IMG/VR virus record: IMGVR_UViG_3300037104_000212
Coordinates: 1 to 24,370 of that record
DNA length: 24,370 nt
From: a virus
Direction: 5' to 3' (one strand)
The notes under the pieces are model-generated. The model ran no database searches. It saw nothing but the letters and a program-made list of their open reading frames with translations, and had not been told where the DNA came from. A program made the position numbers and the translations under genes. Below, in pieces: positions 1-6,801 of the stretch (its first letter is position 1; every line of letters begins with the position of its first letter).

Positions 1-327
1 AAGGCGTTCTGGCTATACGAGCTAACGAAAATTCCTGTTTTCATCGGATGCGGTCAGCCCGCGATGCGTCGCGGCGAGATTTTTGACAAAACATTTGACG
101 CCGATCTTGGCCCTCCCTCAAATGTCTTTTTTGGCGGTTGCCGCCGCTGCGATCAAACGGCCCTCGCTTACGAATGGGGAGAAACCGGACACGGCTATGA
201 GCCGTTCGGCCCCTGTCAAAACCCAAAACGCTGCCAGGATTTACCAGCAAGCCAAGAAACCGACAGAATCAGCCTAGCGATAAGCAAGTCTCAAAACGAA
301 CGCTTCGGCGTCTATCCTCGCCGTTGA
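1..327 (+). CDS. Partial hypothetical protein, 5' end outside window
   Basis: This frame is open from the first base to the TGA at 325-327, about 108 codons, so it would be the 3' part of a gene starting upstream; an internal ATG lies at 64. The visible part has several cysteines, including a C-R-R-C pair near residue 50, which could be a metal site, but no family is recognised. It ends four bases before the ATG of the next gene in the same frame, compatible with translational re-initiation, because that gene has no obvious ribosome binding site. A competing reading in another frame (TTG at 83) exists and codon pattern does not separate them. Real coding status is uncertain. Confidence 0.4.
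   Translation, partial: KAFWLYELTKIPVFIGCGQPAMRRGEIFDKTFDADLGPPSNVFFGGCRRCDQTALAYEWGETGHGYEPFGPCQNPKRCQDLPASQETDRISLAISKSQNERFGVYPRR
83..277 (+). CDS. Alternative small ORF, 64 aa (competes with the 1-327 reading)
   Basis: A 64-codon frame starts at TTG 83, whose bases overlap a TGA in the third frame (84-86) as TTGA, the overlap style used repeatedly elsewhere in this window (for example 6301 and 9863). A purine stretch GGCGAGA lies about five bases upstream. The product has an Ala-rich N-terminal segment and a basic C-terminal half, with no recognisable domain. It cannot be real together with the longer open frame over the same bases unless the genes overlap out of frame. It is listed because its coupling signal is good; the evidence is otherwise weak. 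Confidence 0.25.
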   Translation: MTKHLTPILALPQMSFLAVAAAAIKRPSLTNGEKPDTAMSRSAPVKTQNAARIYQQAKKPTESA

Positions 328-330
328 TTT

Positions 331-1020
331 ATGCACAAGCCACGCCGCTTTGATCTATACCCGGACGATTTCTTAGCGGGCATAGCCGGTCAGTTAATGC
401 CAGACGAGGCCGGTATGTATCTTGTGGTTCTTTTGTTAATTTACAGCCGTGGCGGCGAAACCGATGATGACCCAAAAGCGATAGCCAGACTTTTCAAGAT
501 TGCCTACGCCAACAAGGTTAAGCGGCTGTTGGACCGTCTGGTGTCTATCGGCAAACTCTCTCGGATTGACGGCAAACTTACTCAGGATCGAGCGCGGATT
601 GAGAGCAAATCTGCTCAGAATCGCGTAAATCTAGCTGTAATCCACGGTAAGTTGGGAGGTCGTCCTTCAAATAAATCAACCACTTATGATAACCAGTTGG
701 TTTTGTCGTCTGAAAAGCTACCTTCACCTTCACCTTCACCTTCACCTTCAAAGAAAGAAAGTAAGAGCGAAAACGGCGCTTCCGCGCCGCCTGACGGCCT
801 CAAGGCTCAACTATTTGGCGCCTGTCTAAATTACCTTGGGAGCATGAATGGGGGAGACGGAAATAAGTACCGTTCATTGATTGGGAAATGGATAAAAGAC
901 CACGGCGCAGAAACAACGCTTAACGCCTTTCTTGAATGTCAAAAATCTTATCGCGCTGATCCTGTGTCATACATAACGAAAATTCTTAAACCGTCCGGCA
1001 GAAGGAATTTGCCGATATGA
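331..1020 (+). CDS. DUF1376-type phage replication protein
   Basis: The N-terminal ~90 residues match the DUF1376 pattern found in phage replication (initiator or helicase-loader-like) proteins: a Tyr-Pro-Asp-Asp-Phe-Leu-Ala-Gly stretch, then 'PDEAGMYLVVLLLIY' and a basic region. A Ser-Pro repeat linker follows around residues 131-140, encoded by a hexanucleotide repeat. The C-terminal part (about 150-229) is helical with a K-W-I-K-D-H-G segment and a 'DPVSYI' motif, typical of the small C-terminal domain of phage replisome organisers. The gene overlaps the primase-helicase gene by four bases (ATGA), supporting a joint role in DNA replication. No clear ribosome binding site precedes the ATG. 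Assignment to replication is family knowledge plus context; the biochemical role is inference. Confidence 0.75.
   Translation: MHKPRRFDLYPDDFLAGIAGQLMPDEAGMYLVVLLLIYSRGGETDDDPKAIARLFKIAYANKVKRLLDRLVSIGKLSRIDGKLTQDRARIESKSAQNRVNLAVIHGKLGGRPSNKSTTYDNQLVLSSEKLPSPSPSPSPSKKESKSENGASAPPDGLKAQLFGACLNYLGSMNGGDGNKYRSLIGKWIKDHGAETTLNAFLECQKSYRADPVSYITKILKPSGRRNLPI
721..750 (+). repeat. Hexanucleotide tandem repeat CCTTCA x5
   Basis: Five perfect copies of CCTTCA lie inside the DUF1376-type gene and encode alternating Pro-Ser in the linker between its two domains. The unit length is a multiple of three, so copy-number change by slippage would lengthen or shorten the linker without a frameshift. Confidence 0.95.
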
Positions 1021-2732
1021 CGCTTGCTGAAAAACTAGCCGTCGAAGGTATCAGACTAAATTCGTATGCAAATGGCAATTATAAAGTCCGCTGCCCTAAG
1101 TGTTCATCACAACGGAAAAATAAAAATGATCCATGTCTGTCAGTGACGATTGAAGATGATGGTGCCCTGTGGAAGTGCTGGAACAATTGCGGGTTTTCTG
1201 GTGGCGTAAGTGACCGAGAGCCAGCGCGCGTATATCAGCTAAAACAAAAACAAGACGACATACCGACCATCGGGCCGATCTTCCACGATGCCATGCGGTT
1301 CTTTGAGAGCCGTAAGATAACACAAGAAACTTTGCAGCTTGCTGGGGTTGGTTGTGCGTCGTCTTTCATTCCAGCGAAACAAGCGAAGGTTCCTTGCATC
1401 GCGTTTCCGTACAGGGAGCCTGGCGGAAAAGTAGTCAACATAAAATTCAGGACACTGGATAAAGAGTTCGCGCAAGTGAAGGGCGCGAAAAAAGTTCTGT
1501 TCGGTTGGGACCGCGCCGATCTTACCGAAAATCAATTGACTCTGTGCGAGGGGGAAATCGACGCGCTGTCGATGACCCAAGCGAAAGTCACTAACGCCTG
1601 TTCGGTTCCAGATGGAGCGTCAGATCGAAAGTGGGCTTTCCTAGACGATGCCGACCTAGCAAAATTTACGCGGGTTGTGATCGCGGGCGATGCCGACGAA
1701 AAGGGAAATGAACTTGCCGACGAACTCGCTAGACGGTTTGGGTTTGAGCGGTGCTGGAAAGCCGAGTGGCCAGATGGCTGCAAAGACGCGAATGACGTGC
1801 TGGTAAAGTTTGGAGAGGAATTTCTTTTCGGCTGCATCCAAAACGCAAAGCCATATCCAATATCCGGGCTGCATATGATTGACGAATACGAACAGCAGAT
1901 TTGGGAATTATACCACGGAGGCAGGAGACGCGGCGTAAGCACCGGCTGGCACTCGCTTGATAAGCACATGACAATTCGTGGTGGTGAACTTTCAGTAATT
2001 ACTGGTTTGCCAGGGGAGGGAAAATCAGAGTTTGTGGATGCAATCGCAGTAAACCTTGCAAAGACATTGGACTGGACGTTTGCGATTTGCAGTTTTGAAA
2101 ATCCCCCAGAAGAACACTTTGCGAAGTTTGCCGAAAAATATATGGCTGTCCCGTTCTTTGAGGGGCCGCGCAAGCGCATGAGCGAGCCAGAGGTTCGGGG
2201 CTGTCTCGAATGGGCAAAGGGAAAATTCTTTTTAATCCGCACAGATGACGAAGCACCAACGGTGGGGTGGATTTTAGAAAAGGCGCGCGTTGCCGTCATA
2301 CGTCATGGCATCAAGGGGCTGGTCATTGACCCATACAATGAAATCGAACATCAGCGCCCAATGGGGATGACGGAAACGGAATACGTCAGCGACATGCTGA
2401 ATAAAGTTAAACGCTTTGCGCGCAATCATGATCTTCATATTTGGTTTATAGCGCACCCGGCAAAGCCGCAGCGCGTTAAGGGGGGCAACTACCCAGACAC
2501 GACGCTGTATGATATTTCTGGTTCTGCAAACTGGTCTAACAAAGCAGACATCGGCGTTGTGATTGAGCGCGACCACAGCGAAGGTTCCCACCGCGTAACA
2601 GTTCATGTTAAAAAAGTCCGGTTCAAATCCATCGGCATTGCTGGCGTCGTCGATCTTCAATATGACCGCGCTACGGGTATTTACAGCGAAAGCGACGCGC
2701 CGCCGCAACGCGGCGACTGGAACGACCGATGA
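1017..2732 (+). CDS. Phage primase-helicase (zinc ribbon, TOPRIM, DnaB/gp4-type ATPase)
   Basis: The 571-residue protein has the domain order of T7 gp4-like bifunctional primase-helicases. A zinc ribbon is visible at C26-x2-C29 and C54-x3-C58. The TOPRIM primase core has the 'CEGEIDALS' motif (E178) and 'GDADEKG' (D225, D227). The RecA-like helicase domain has Walker A 'GLPGEGKS' (330-337), a catalytic Glu in 'SFENPPEEH' (E362), Walker B 'GLVIDPYNE' (D438) and the following 'IWFIAHPAKP' motif. The length matches the family. Its ATG overlaps the stop of the DUF1376-type gene, and a GAAGGA ribosome binding site lies upstream. It would unwind the fork and lay down primers for phage replication. 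Family assignment is firm; primase activity is inferred from the intact motifs. Confidence 0.93.
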   Translation: MTLAEKLAVEGIRLNSYANGNYKVRCPKCSSQRKNKNDPCLSVTIEDDGALWKCWNNCGFSGGVSDREPARVYQLKQKQDDIPTIGPIFHDAMRFFESRKITQETLQLAGVGCASSFIPAKQAKVPCIAFPYREPGGKVVNIKFRTLDKEFAQVKGAKKVLFGWDRADLTENQLTLCEGEIDALSMTQAKVTNACSVPDGASDRKWAFLDDADLAKFTRVVIAGDADEKGNELADELARRFGFERCWKAEWPDGCKDANDVLVKFGEEFLFGCIQNAKPYPISGLHMIDEYEQQIWELYHGGRRRGVSTGWHSLDKHMTIRGGELSVITGLPGEGKSEFVDAIAVNLAKTLDWTFAICSFENPPEEHFAKFAEKYMAVPFFEGPRKRMSEPEVRGCLEWAKGKFFLIRTDDEAPTVGWILEKARVAVIRHGIKGLVIDPYNEIEHQRPMGMTETEYVSDMLNKVKRFARNHDLHIWFIAHPAKPQRVKGGNYPDTTLYDISGSANWSNKADIGVVIERDHSEGSHRVTVHVKKVRFKSIGIAGVVDLQYDRATGIYSESDAPPQRGDWNDR

Positions 2733-2757
2733 ACCGGGGGCCGCAAAAAGAGGGGGC

Positions 2758-2786
2758 TTGACATCCCATAAATAGGCCCATATATA
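2758..2786 (+). promoter_or_regulatory. Sigma70-type promoter for the RHH gene
   Basis: A perfect TTGACA (2758-2763) is followed after 17 bases by TATATA (2781-2786), which matches four of six consensus -10 positions. Transcription starting about seven bases downstream would begin at or next to the ATG at 2793, so the transcript would be leaderless or nearly so. The site sits in the 60-base gap after the primase-helicase gene and faces the genes that follow. Confidence 0.65.
2765..2786 (+). promoter_or_regulatory. Candidate operator: tandem direct repeat CCCATAWATA
   Basis: CCCATAAATA (2765-2774) and CCCATATATA (2777-2786) match at nine of ten positions with a 12-base period, close to one helical turn. 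They occupy the promoter spacer and -10 hexamer. Ribbon-helix-helix proteins usually bind tandem sites spaced in this way, and the gene immediately downstream encodes such a protein, so autorepression is a reasonable inference. Confidence 0.5.
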
Positions 2787-2792
2787 CATGCT

Positions 2793-2969
2793 ATGAGAAA
2801 ACTACCGGGGAGCGCAGAGCGCCAAAGCATCCTGTTTACGAAGCCACAGGTCGTATGGCTTGTGGCACAGGCGAAGAAGCTAGGGGTCTCGCGCGCTGAA
2901 TTGGTACGCCGGGTAGTGGACGAAAGGCGGCAAGCGATGGAGTCAGGTCATGTTCAGCCTAATCGCTAG
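2793..2969 (+). CDS. Small ribbon-helix-helix (CopG/Arc-like) DNA-binding protein
   Basis: A 58-codon gene: ATG at 2793, TAG at 2967-2969. After a short basic N-terminus, residues 12-18 ('SILFTKP') fit the beta ribbon, residues 19-31 helix A and residues 33-47 ('SRAELVRRVVDERRQ') helix B, the layout of CopG/Arc-type dimers. No Shine-Dalgarno is present, but the predicted transcription start coincides with the ATG, so leaderless translation is possible. The final 20 bases overlap the next gene. The direct repeat in its own promoter suggests it represses itself and the small genes behind it. Fold assignment is by pattern only. Confidence 0.7.
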   Translation: MRKLPGSAERQSILFTKPQVVWLVAQAKKLGVSRAELVRRVVDERRQAMESGHVQPNR

Positions 2970-3156
2970 GACTACGGGGTTTGAATTTCCCGATCTCGCA
3001 AACGGCAGCAAGACAGCTATCGCCAAAACATTGGCGCGCGATTTAGTTTACGGTGTCGTGGGGCTTTTCATTCTCGACGTTTCGTGGAGAACTATGGACG
3101 TTCTGATTGATTTCATTTGCTCGCATGTTCACTTTCTCGCTTGGCTGGGAGATTGA
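2950..3156 (+). CDS. Small putative membrane protein, 68 aa
   Basis: The ORF starts at ATG 2950 with GGAG seven bases upstream and overlaps the end of the RHH gene. Residues ~31-43 ('DLVYGVVGLFILD') and ~49-66 are hydrophobic and could form one or two membrane segments separated by a short charged stretch. No family is recognised. It is followed two bases later by a lipoprotein gene, so the two may act together at the envelope, for instance in exclusion of other phages or in lysis. Both ideas are speculative; a holin role is possible but the N-terminal half is soluble in character. Confidence 0.55.
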   Translation: MFSLIARTTGFEFPDLANGSKTAIAKTLARDLVYGVVGLFILDVSWRTMDVLIDFICSHVHFLAWLGD

Positions 3157-3158
3157 AC

Positions 3159-3389
3159 ATGCGCTATGCAATCTTAATTTTCGTTCTAGGTCTCACCGCT
3201 TGCAGCCCGCGCTTCGATGCTGGGCGGCAGTGCTACCAAGATGCGGGAGGCTTCGGCGCGGCCATGACGTACGGCTACCATACCTACGCGGAAGATTTTA
3301 CCCGTGGGACGCCAGAATACCAAGCGTACCACCAGCAGCTTGATAGCTGCATGGCGAGATATGATGCTGGAGTAGCCATCGAAAAATGA
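3159..3389 (+). CDS. Small lipoprotein, 76 aa
   Basis: The chosen ATG at 3159 is preceded by GGGAGA and gives a textbook lipoprotein signal: Arg at position 2, hydrophobic residues 4-12, and lipobox L12-T13-A14-C15. Cleavage would leave a mature lipoprotein of about 62 residues anchored at Cys15, with two more cysteines. Upstream in-frame starts would spoil the signal peptide, so they were rejected. The mature part is rich in Tyr, Gly and Gln and has no recognised domain. Phage lipoproteins of this size include outer spanins and superinfection-exclusion proteins. There is no inner spanin next to it and the location is early/middle, which slightly favours a surface-exclusion or unknown role. 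Confidence 0.7.
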   Translation: MRYAILIFVLGLTACSPRFDAGRQCYQDAGGFGAAMTYGYHTYAEDFTRGTPEYQAYHQQLDSCMARYDAGVAIEK

Positions 3390-3673
3390 CCGAGCCGAAA
3401 AAATATTTGGAAGGTGAAATTATACCACCGGGGAAAGATTTAATTGACCCGAAGGATATTGTTGTCTCGCGCAGCCGACCAACCGAAGATATTAAAATAT
3501 TCGTCGATCTTCTGGGGGTTCTCCAAGAAGGGGAGGATGGATTTTTTCAGGGGTGGGCGGATAAATGGGACGCGCATAAGAAAAAACATGGGCGCTCCAA
3601 GCCAGTAATCAGTTCGGATGAACGAAACAACATAATCGCGACAGGCCATCCACTCAAGGAAATACCCGAGTGA
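3386..3673 (+). CDS. Hypothetical protein, 95 aa
   Basis: The ORF is joined to the lipoprotein gene by an ATGA overlap and to the terminase gene by a GTGA overlap, so it is very likely translated. The protein is acidic in its first half and Lys-rich around residues 62-72, with no signal peptide or recognised domain. Its place directly before the large terminase is where many phages carry the small terminase subunit, but no helix-turn-helix or oligomerisation region is evident, so that role is not claimed. Confidence 0.7.
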   Translation: MTEPKKYLEGEIIPPGKDLIDPKDIVVSRSRPTEDIKIFVDLLGVLQEGEDGFFQGWADKWDAHKKKHGRSKPVISSDERNNIIATGHPLKEIPE

Positions 3674-5556
3674 CAGAGCCGACGCGCTGGATAAGTCTGT
3701 TTCTGGATTTCATTACCCAGCTTCGGATTGACTCAAAAGAAATTGCCGCCGTTGATGCTCGCGGCTCCCCACTGATTTTGTGGGACAGCCAGAGAATGTT
3801 CTTGGAGGAAATTGCCAAAGGGCTGGCGAACGGGGTTAGGACTTTCTACTGTCTCAAATCCCGCCAGCTTGGAATTTCCACTGTCAGCCTAGCGGTAGAC
3901 ATTTTCTGGCTCGCGGTTCACAGCGGAACAATCGGCGCTCTTGTCACTGACACGCCAAAAAACAGCGCGGCATTTCGTACAGTAATTCGGCGCTACGTTG
4001 ATTCATTCCCGCCAGGATTTTTAGGGAAATCTTTTCAAATCACCGAGGACAACCGAAATTATATGATGTTCTCGAATGGATCGAGACTAGATTTTCTTGT
4101 CGCCGGTACGTCTGGGAAAAGTGTTTGGGGTGAGGGCATCGGGTACTCGTTCGCTCATCTTACAGAGATTGCGAATTATGGGAACCCCGCGTCTCTCGAT
4201 TCATTCGAGGAAGCCCTAGCTCAAAATCATCCCGACAGACTTTTCATATACGAATCGACCGCGAAGGGTATGAACCATTGGTACGAGCGATGGCTTGATG
4301 CTGGACAAGATACCGTCACCAAGCATCGGTTCTTTATCGGGTGGTGGTCGAATCCTCTAAATTCTATTCCGATCAGCGACGGGCGCTTCCCCATTTACGG
4401 CGAGCGGGAGCCGGATGAAAACGAGGCGGCGCTGATTCAGGCAGTAGCCGACGAACATAAATTTAACATCACACCGGAACAATACGCGTGGAGACGATGG
4501 AAGGATTCAAAGGGCGGCGCTGATGCCGGTATGCTGCAACAAAACCAACCGTGGCTTGCTGGCGATGCGTTCATTCAAACGGGGTATTCATTTTTCCAGG
4601 CCAAACTCGTTCAACAGGATTTAATGCGGATTTATGGCGGCGCAGATCGCTCGCCGATTTTGTTTCAAGGCTTCCGATACATTATCGGAACGGATTTCTT
4701 TTCTGTCAGAACCGAACGTATCGACGATTCAGAAAGGCTTGACGAGGTAGAATTAAGAATCTGGCACGAGCCAGTGAAGGGAGCAAAATACGCTGTTGGA
4801 TGCGACCCAGCTTACGGACGAAACGAACACAAGGATCGTCATGCAATCAGCGTATGGCGTGCCTATGCCGATAGGTTCGTTCAATGCGCCGAATACGCCG
4901 CCGATCACACGGATACTAGACAATGCGCTTGGGTCTTGGCGCATCTAGCGGGAGCGTACAGAGATTGTATTGTCAATCTCGAATTGACAGGCCCAGGCCG
5001 CGCGGTCATGGAAGAATTTAACCACATGCGAACGCGGATGCGCGCGGAAATGTACCTGAAACAAGTCGCGGAAAGAGGCTGGGAGGATTTTCTTTCAAAC
5101 GCAAGTTGGTATTTGGCGCATAGGCCCGATTCTTTAGGTGCCGGGTATATGTACAACACGGAAATGAATTTTCGCGTCAAGTTTGAAATGATGAATCAGT
5201 ACCGTGATAACTACGTCACGCAGCTTTTAGATATTTCGAGCGCCCCACTGCTTGAAGAAATGCTAATCGTTACCCAAGAGGGAACCGAAATAGGCGCATC
5301 GGGGAAACGGAAGGATGATCGCGTTTTTGCTGCGGCTCTGGCTAATAAAGCTTGGATTGATTGGTACAGGCTCGGCATGACCGGCAAGGGAGAAACCATC
5401 GAAGCCGTGACGCAAAATGAAATGGCTGAGGCCAATTCTTTATCGTCCGTTGTGGAGCGCCGCGTGGTAAACTTCTTCAAGCGCGCCGAGGAAATGGGCG
5501 AAGCAGAGAATTTGAGCGAGAAGGAAAAATATATGGTCGAAAGGGGGTTGGCGTAG
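3670..5556 (+). CDS. Terminase large subunit
   Basis: The 628-residue protein is the DNA-packaging motor and headful/cos nuclease. The ATPase half shows a Walker A-like 'KSRQLGIST' (63-71), a Walker B with catalytic Glu 'AHLTEIA' (E166) and the coupling motif 'YESTAKG' (194-200). The RNase H-like nuclease half shows the first Asp in 'VGCDPAYGR' (D379), the middle acidic residue in 'VNLELTGPG' (E438) and the final Asp pair in 'KRKDDRVFA' (D549/D550). All catalytic positions appear intact. It starts with GTG inside a GTGA overlap and has AAGGAA upstream. It docks on the portal, which is unusual here in lying on the opposite strand more than 8 kb away. Confidence 0.94.
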   Translation: MTEPTRWISLFLDFITQLRIDSKEIAAVDARGSPLILWDSQRMFLEEIAKGLANGVRTFYCLKSRQLGISTVSLAVDIFWLAVHSGTIGALVTDTPKNSAAFRTVIRRYVDSFPPGFLGKSFQITEDNRNYMMFSNGSRLDFLVAGTSGKSVWGEGIGYSFAHLTEIANYGNPASLDSFEEALAQNHPDRLFIYESTAKGMNHWYERWLDAGQDTVTKHRFFIGWWSNPLNSIPISDGRFPIYGEREPDENEAALIQAVADEHKFNITPEQYAWRRWKDSKGGADAGMLQQNQPWLAGDAFIQTGYSFFQAKLVQQDLMRIYGGADRSPILFQGFRYIIGTDFFSVRTERIDDSERLDEVELRIWHEPVKGAKYAVGCDPAYGRNEHKDRHAISVWRAYADRFVQCAEYAADHTDTRQCAWVLAHLAGAYRDCIVNLELTGPGRAVMEEFNHMRTRMRAEMYLKQVAERGWEDFLSNASWYLAHRPDSLGAGYMYNTEMNFRVKFEMMNQYRDNYVTQLLDISSAPLLEEMLIVTQEGTEIGASGKRKDDRVFAAALANKAWIDWYRLGMTGKGETIEAVTQNEMAEANSLSSVVERRVVNFFKRAEEMGEAENLSEKEKYMVERGLA

Positions 5557-5820
5557 ATGTGGATTAAGCGAAATGGTAAGCTCGTTCTCAAGGGATACGA
5601 TGATGCCAGCATCGATATGAGATACGATAATCCCTACCCATTTCTTGCTACTGTTGGGGCGTGGTCGCAGGAATTTGTTTGGTTGGAAGATGCAAAATAC
5701 GGCGCTGAAAGATTTGTCGCTGATCGAGATGCTTTCGAGAGCAACGATCCGCACGATTCAATGGTTGCGCCAGAGCCTACGGAAGCCAAAAAATATCTCT
5801 CCGAAAGGGGCTTAGGATGA
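5557..5820 (+). CDS. Hypothetical protein, 87 aa
   Basis: The ATG follows the terminase stop with no gap and has AAGGGGG upstream. The protein is Tyr- and Asp-rich with no recognised domain, signal or membrane segment. Its ATGA overlap with the following gene supports real expression as part of the terminase operon. Confidence 0.7.
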   Translation: MWIKRNGKLVLKGYDDASIDMRYDNPYPFLATVGAWSQEFVWLEDAKYGAERFVADRDAFESNDPHDSMVAPEPTEAKKYLSERGLG

Positions 5821-6119
5821 CAAAACAGGCCGTGACAAAGACAACTCACAACCGAATTGAAGATGCTCCGCAAGACGGAACGCATATCTTTCTGATTGAT
5901 TCAGATAAGGTAGAACACTTCGCCATGTGGCAGAAAACTCGCCGCATGGAAAAAGGCCGCTGGGTTGCCTACGGCAAGTGGGTCCATCCGTATACGCGCG
6001 ACACAATCACGATTGAACCCGTTAGCTGGAAAGCCGCGCCAACAGAGGCCGAAGCGCTGAAAGCCGATGTGGATGCAGCAATGAAACAGCGGCATGAGAA
6101 CGAGGAAGCCAAGCGATGA
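5817..6119 (+). CDS. DUF551-like small protein, 100 aa
   Basis: Residues ~14-55 follow the pattern 'IEDAPQDGTHI', a central W, and 'EPVSWKAAP', which resembles the small DUF551-type proteins common in phages (DAP-x-DG-T followed by W and a final W-x-x-x-P). The last 25 residues are helical and charged. The function of this family is unknown. It overlaps both neighbours by four bases. Confidence 0.65.
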   Translation: MTKQAVTKTTHNRIEDAPQDGTHIFLIDSDKVEHFAMWQKTRRMEKGRWVAYGKWVHPYTRDTITIEPVSWKAAPTEAEALKADVDAAMKQRHENEEAKR

Positions 6120-6304
6120 ACGATGATCGCATTATGCTTGTGGCGGACGTTTTGGCGCGTCTCCACTTCCAAAAATATTCTGGCTCAAATCAGCAGATGG
6201 CGGGCGAAGGTGCGGAGGCCTGGGCCAAGCGCAGCGCCGTTCATTTCGAGGGTGATGCCAAGGCTGTTTTAGAGGCCATCGACAAGGCCGAGACCGTCCA
6301 TTGA
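6116..6304 (+). CDS. Hypothetical protein, 62 aa
   Basis: The small, mostly helical and slightly acidic protein has a good GAGGAA ribosome binding site and overlaps its neighbours by four bases at each end (ATGA and TTGA). Nothing identifies its role. Confidence 0.65.
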   Translation: MNDDRIMLVADVLARLHFQKYSGSNQQMAGEGAEAWAKRSAVHFEGDAKAVLEAIDKAETVH

Positions 6305-6801
6305 AAAAATATCGCCTTGTCTTGAATTGTCGGGATTGTGGCCACCGTTGGAAGAAAACGGTAACGACGCTCGATGTGCCAAACCCTCCGTGTCCAAGGT
6401 GCCGGAAGGAACAAAAATACAGGGGCATGGATTATTCTAGCAACCGCGCGCCCGCTGCCGTTGGCATGAGCAATCAAGTCAAGGCGGTTGACGAAACCGC
6501 TCGCATAACGATGGAGGATTACGGCCTAACGGACTTGCGAACGGATGTGAGACAAGGGGAAACCGCAGCGCCAAAGTTACCTGGAAAACTACAGCACATG
6601 GCCGACACGATGTTTTCCGGCGGCACTAACCGTGGCGGAATGATGCGAGGAATCAATACCGGGCAGTTGGCGCGTCGCGCCATGGGCGGCGCATTTTCTC
6701 CATCCAGAACGCACTCTCCCGATCCTATTTCAGTCATTCAAGGCCCGCGAGAAAAGCCGCCGGTTCGTATTCTAAATACGCCGAGCGAGAGACGCCGGTG
6801 A
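6301..6801 (+). CDS. Zinc-ribbon protein of the packaging operon, 166 aa
   Basis: Translation probably starts at TTG 6301 within a TTGA overlap. The N-terminus has a zinc-ribbon pattern: C-R-D-C-G-H (C10, C13) followed by C-P-R-C (C31, C34). The remaining ~130 residues are low in hydrophobics and rich in Gly, Arg and Met, so they are probably extended or disordered. The role is unknown; nucleic-acid or protein binding is the usual use of such ribbons. The gene ends in a GTGA overlap with the radical SAM gene, which ties the sugar cassette to the terminase operon. Confidence 0.7.
   Translation: MKKYRLVLNCRDCGHRWKKTVTTLDVPNPPCPRCRKEQKYRGMDYSSNRAPAAVGMSNQVKAVDETARITMEDYGLTDLRTDVRQGETAAPKLPGKLQHMADTMFSGGTNRGGMMRGINTGQLARRAMGGAFSPSRTHSPDPISVIQGPREKPPVRILNTPSERRR

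Noticed and set aside
1532-2299. 255-codon minus-strand open frame under the primase-helicase gene
   Set aside because: It is the complement of a gene with intact primase and helicase motifs; the product is Ser/Pro-rich without any domain, a typical antisense shadow.
2729-2761. Ten-codon ORF (ATG in an ATGA overlap with the primase-helicase stop)
   Set aside because: Very short, no recognisable product, and it runs into the -35 element; probably chance.
3386-3673. Small terminase subunit
   Set aside because: Right location before the large subunit, but no helix-turn-helix or oligomerisation pattern is visible in the 95-residue product.
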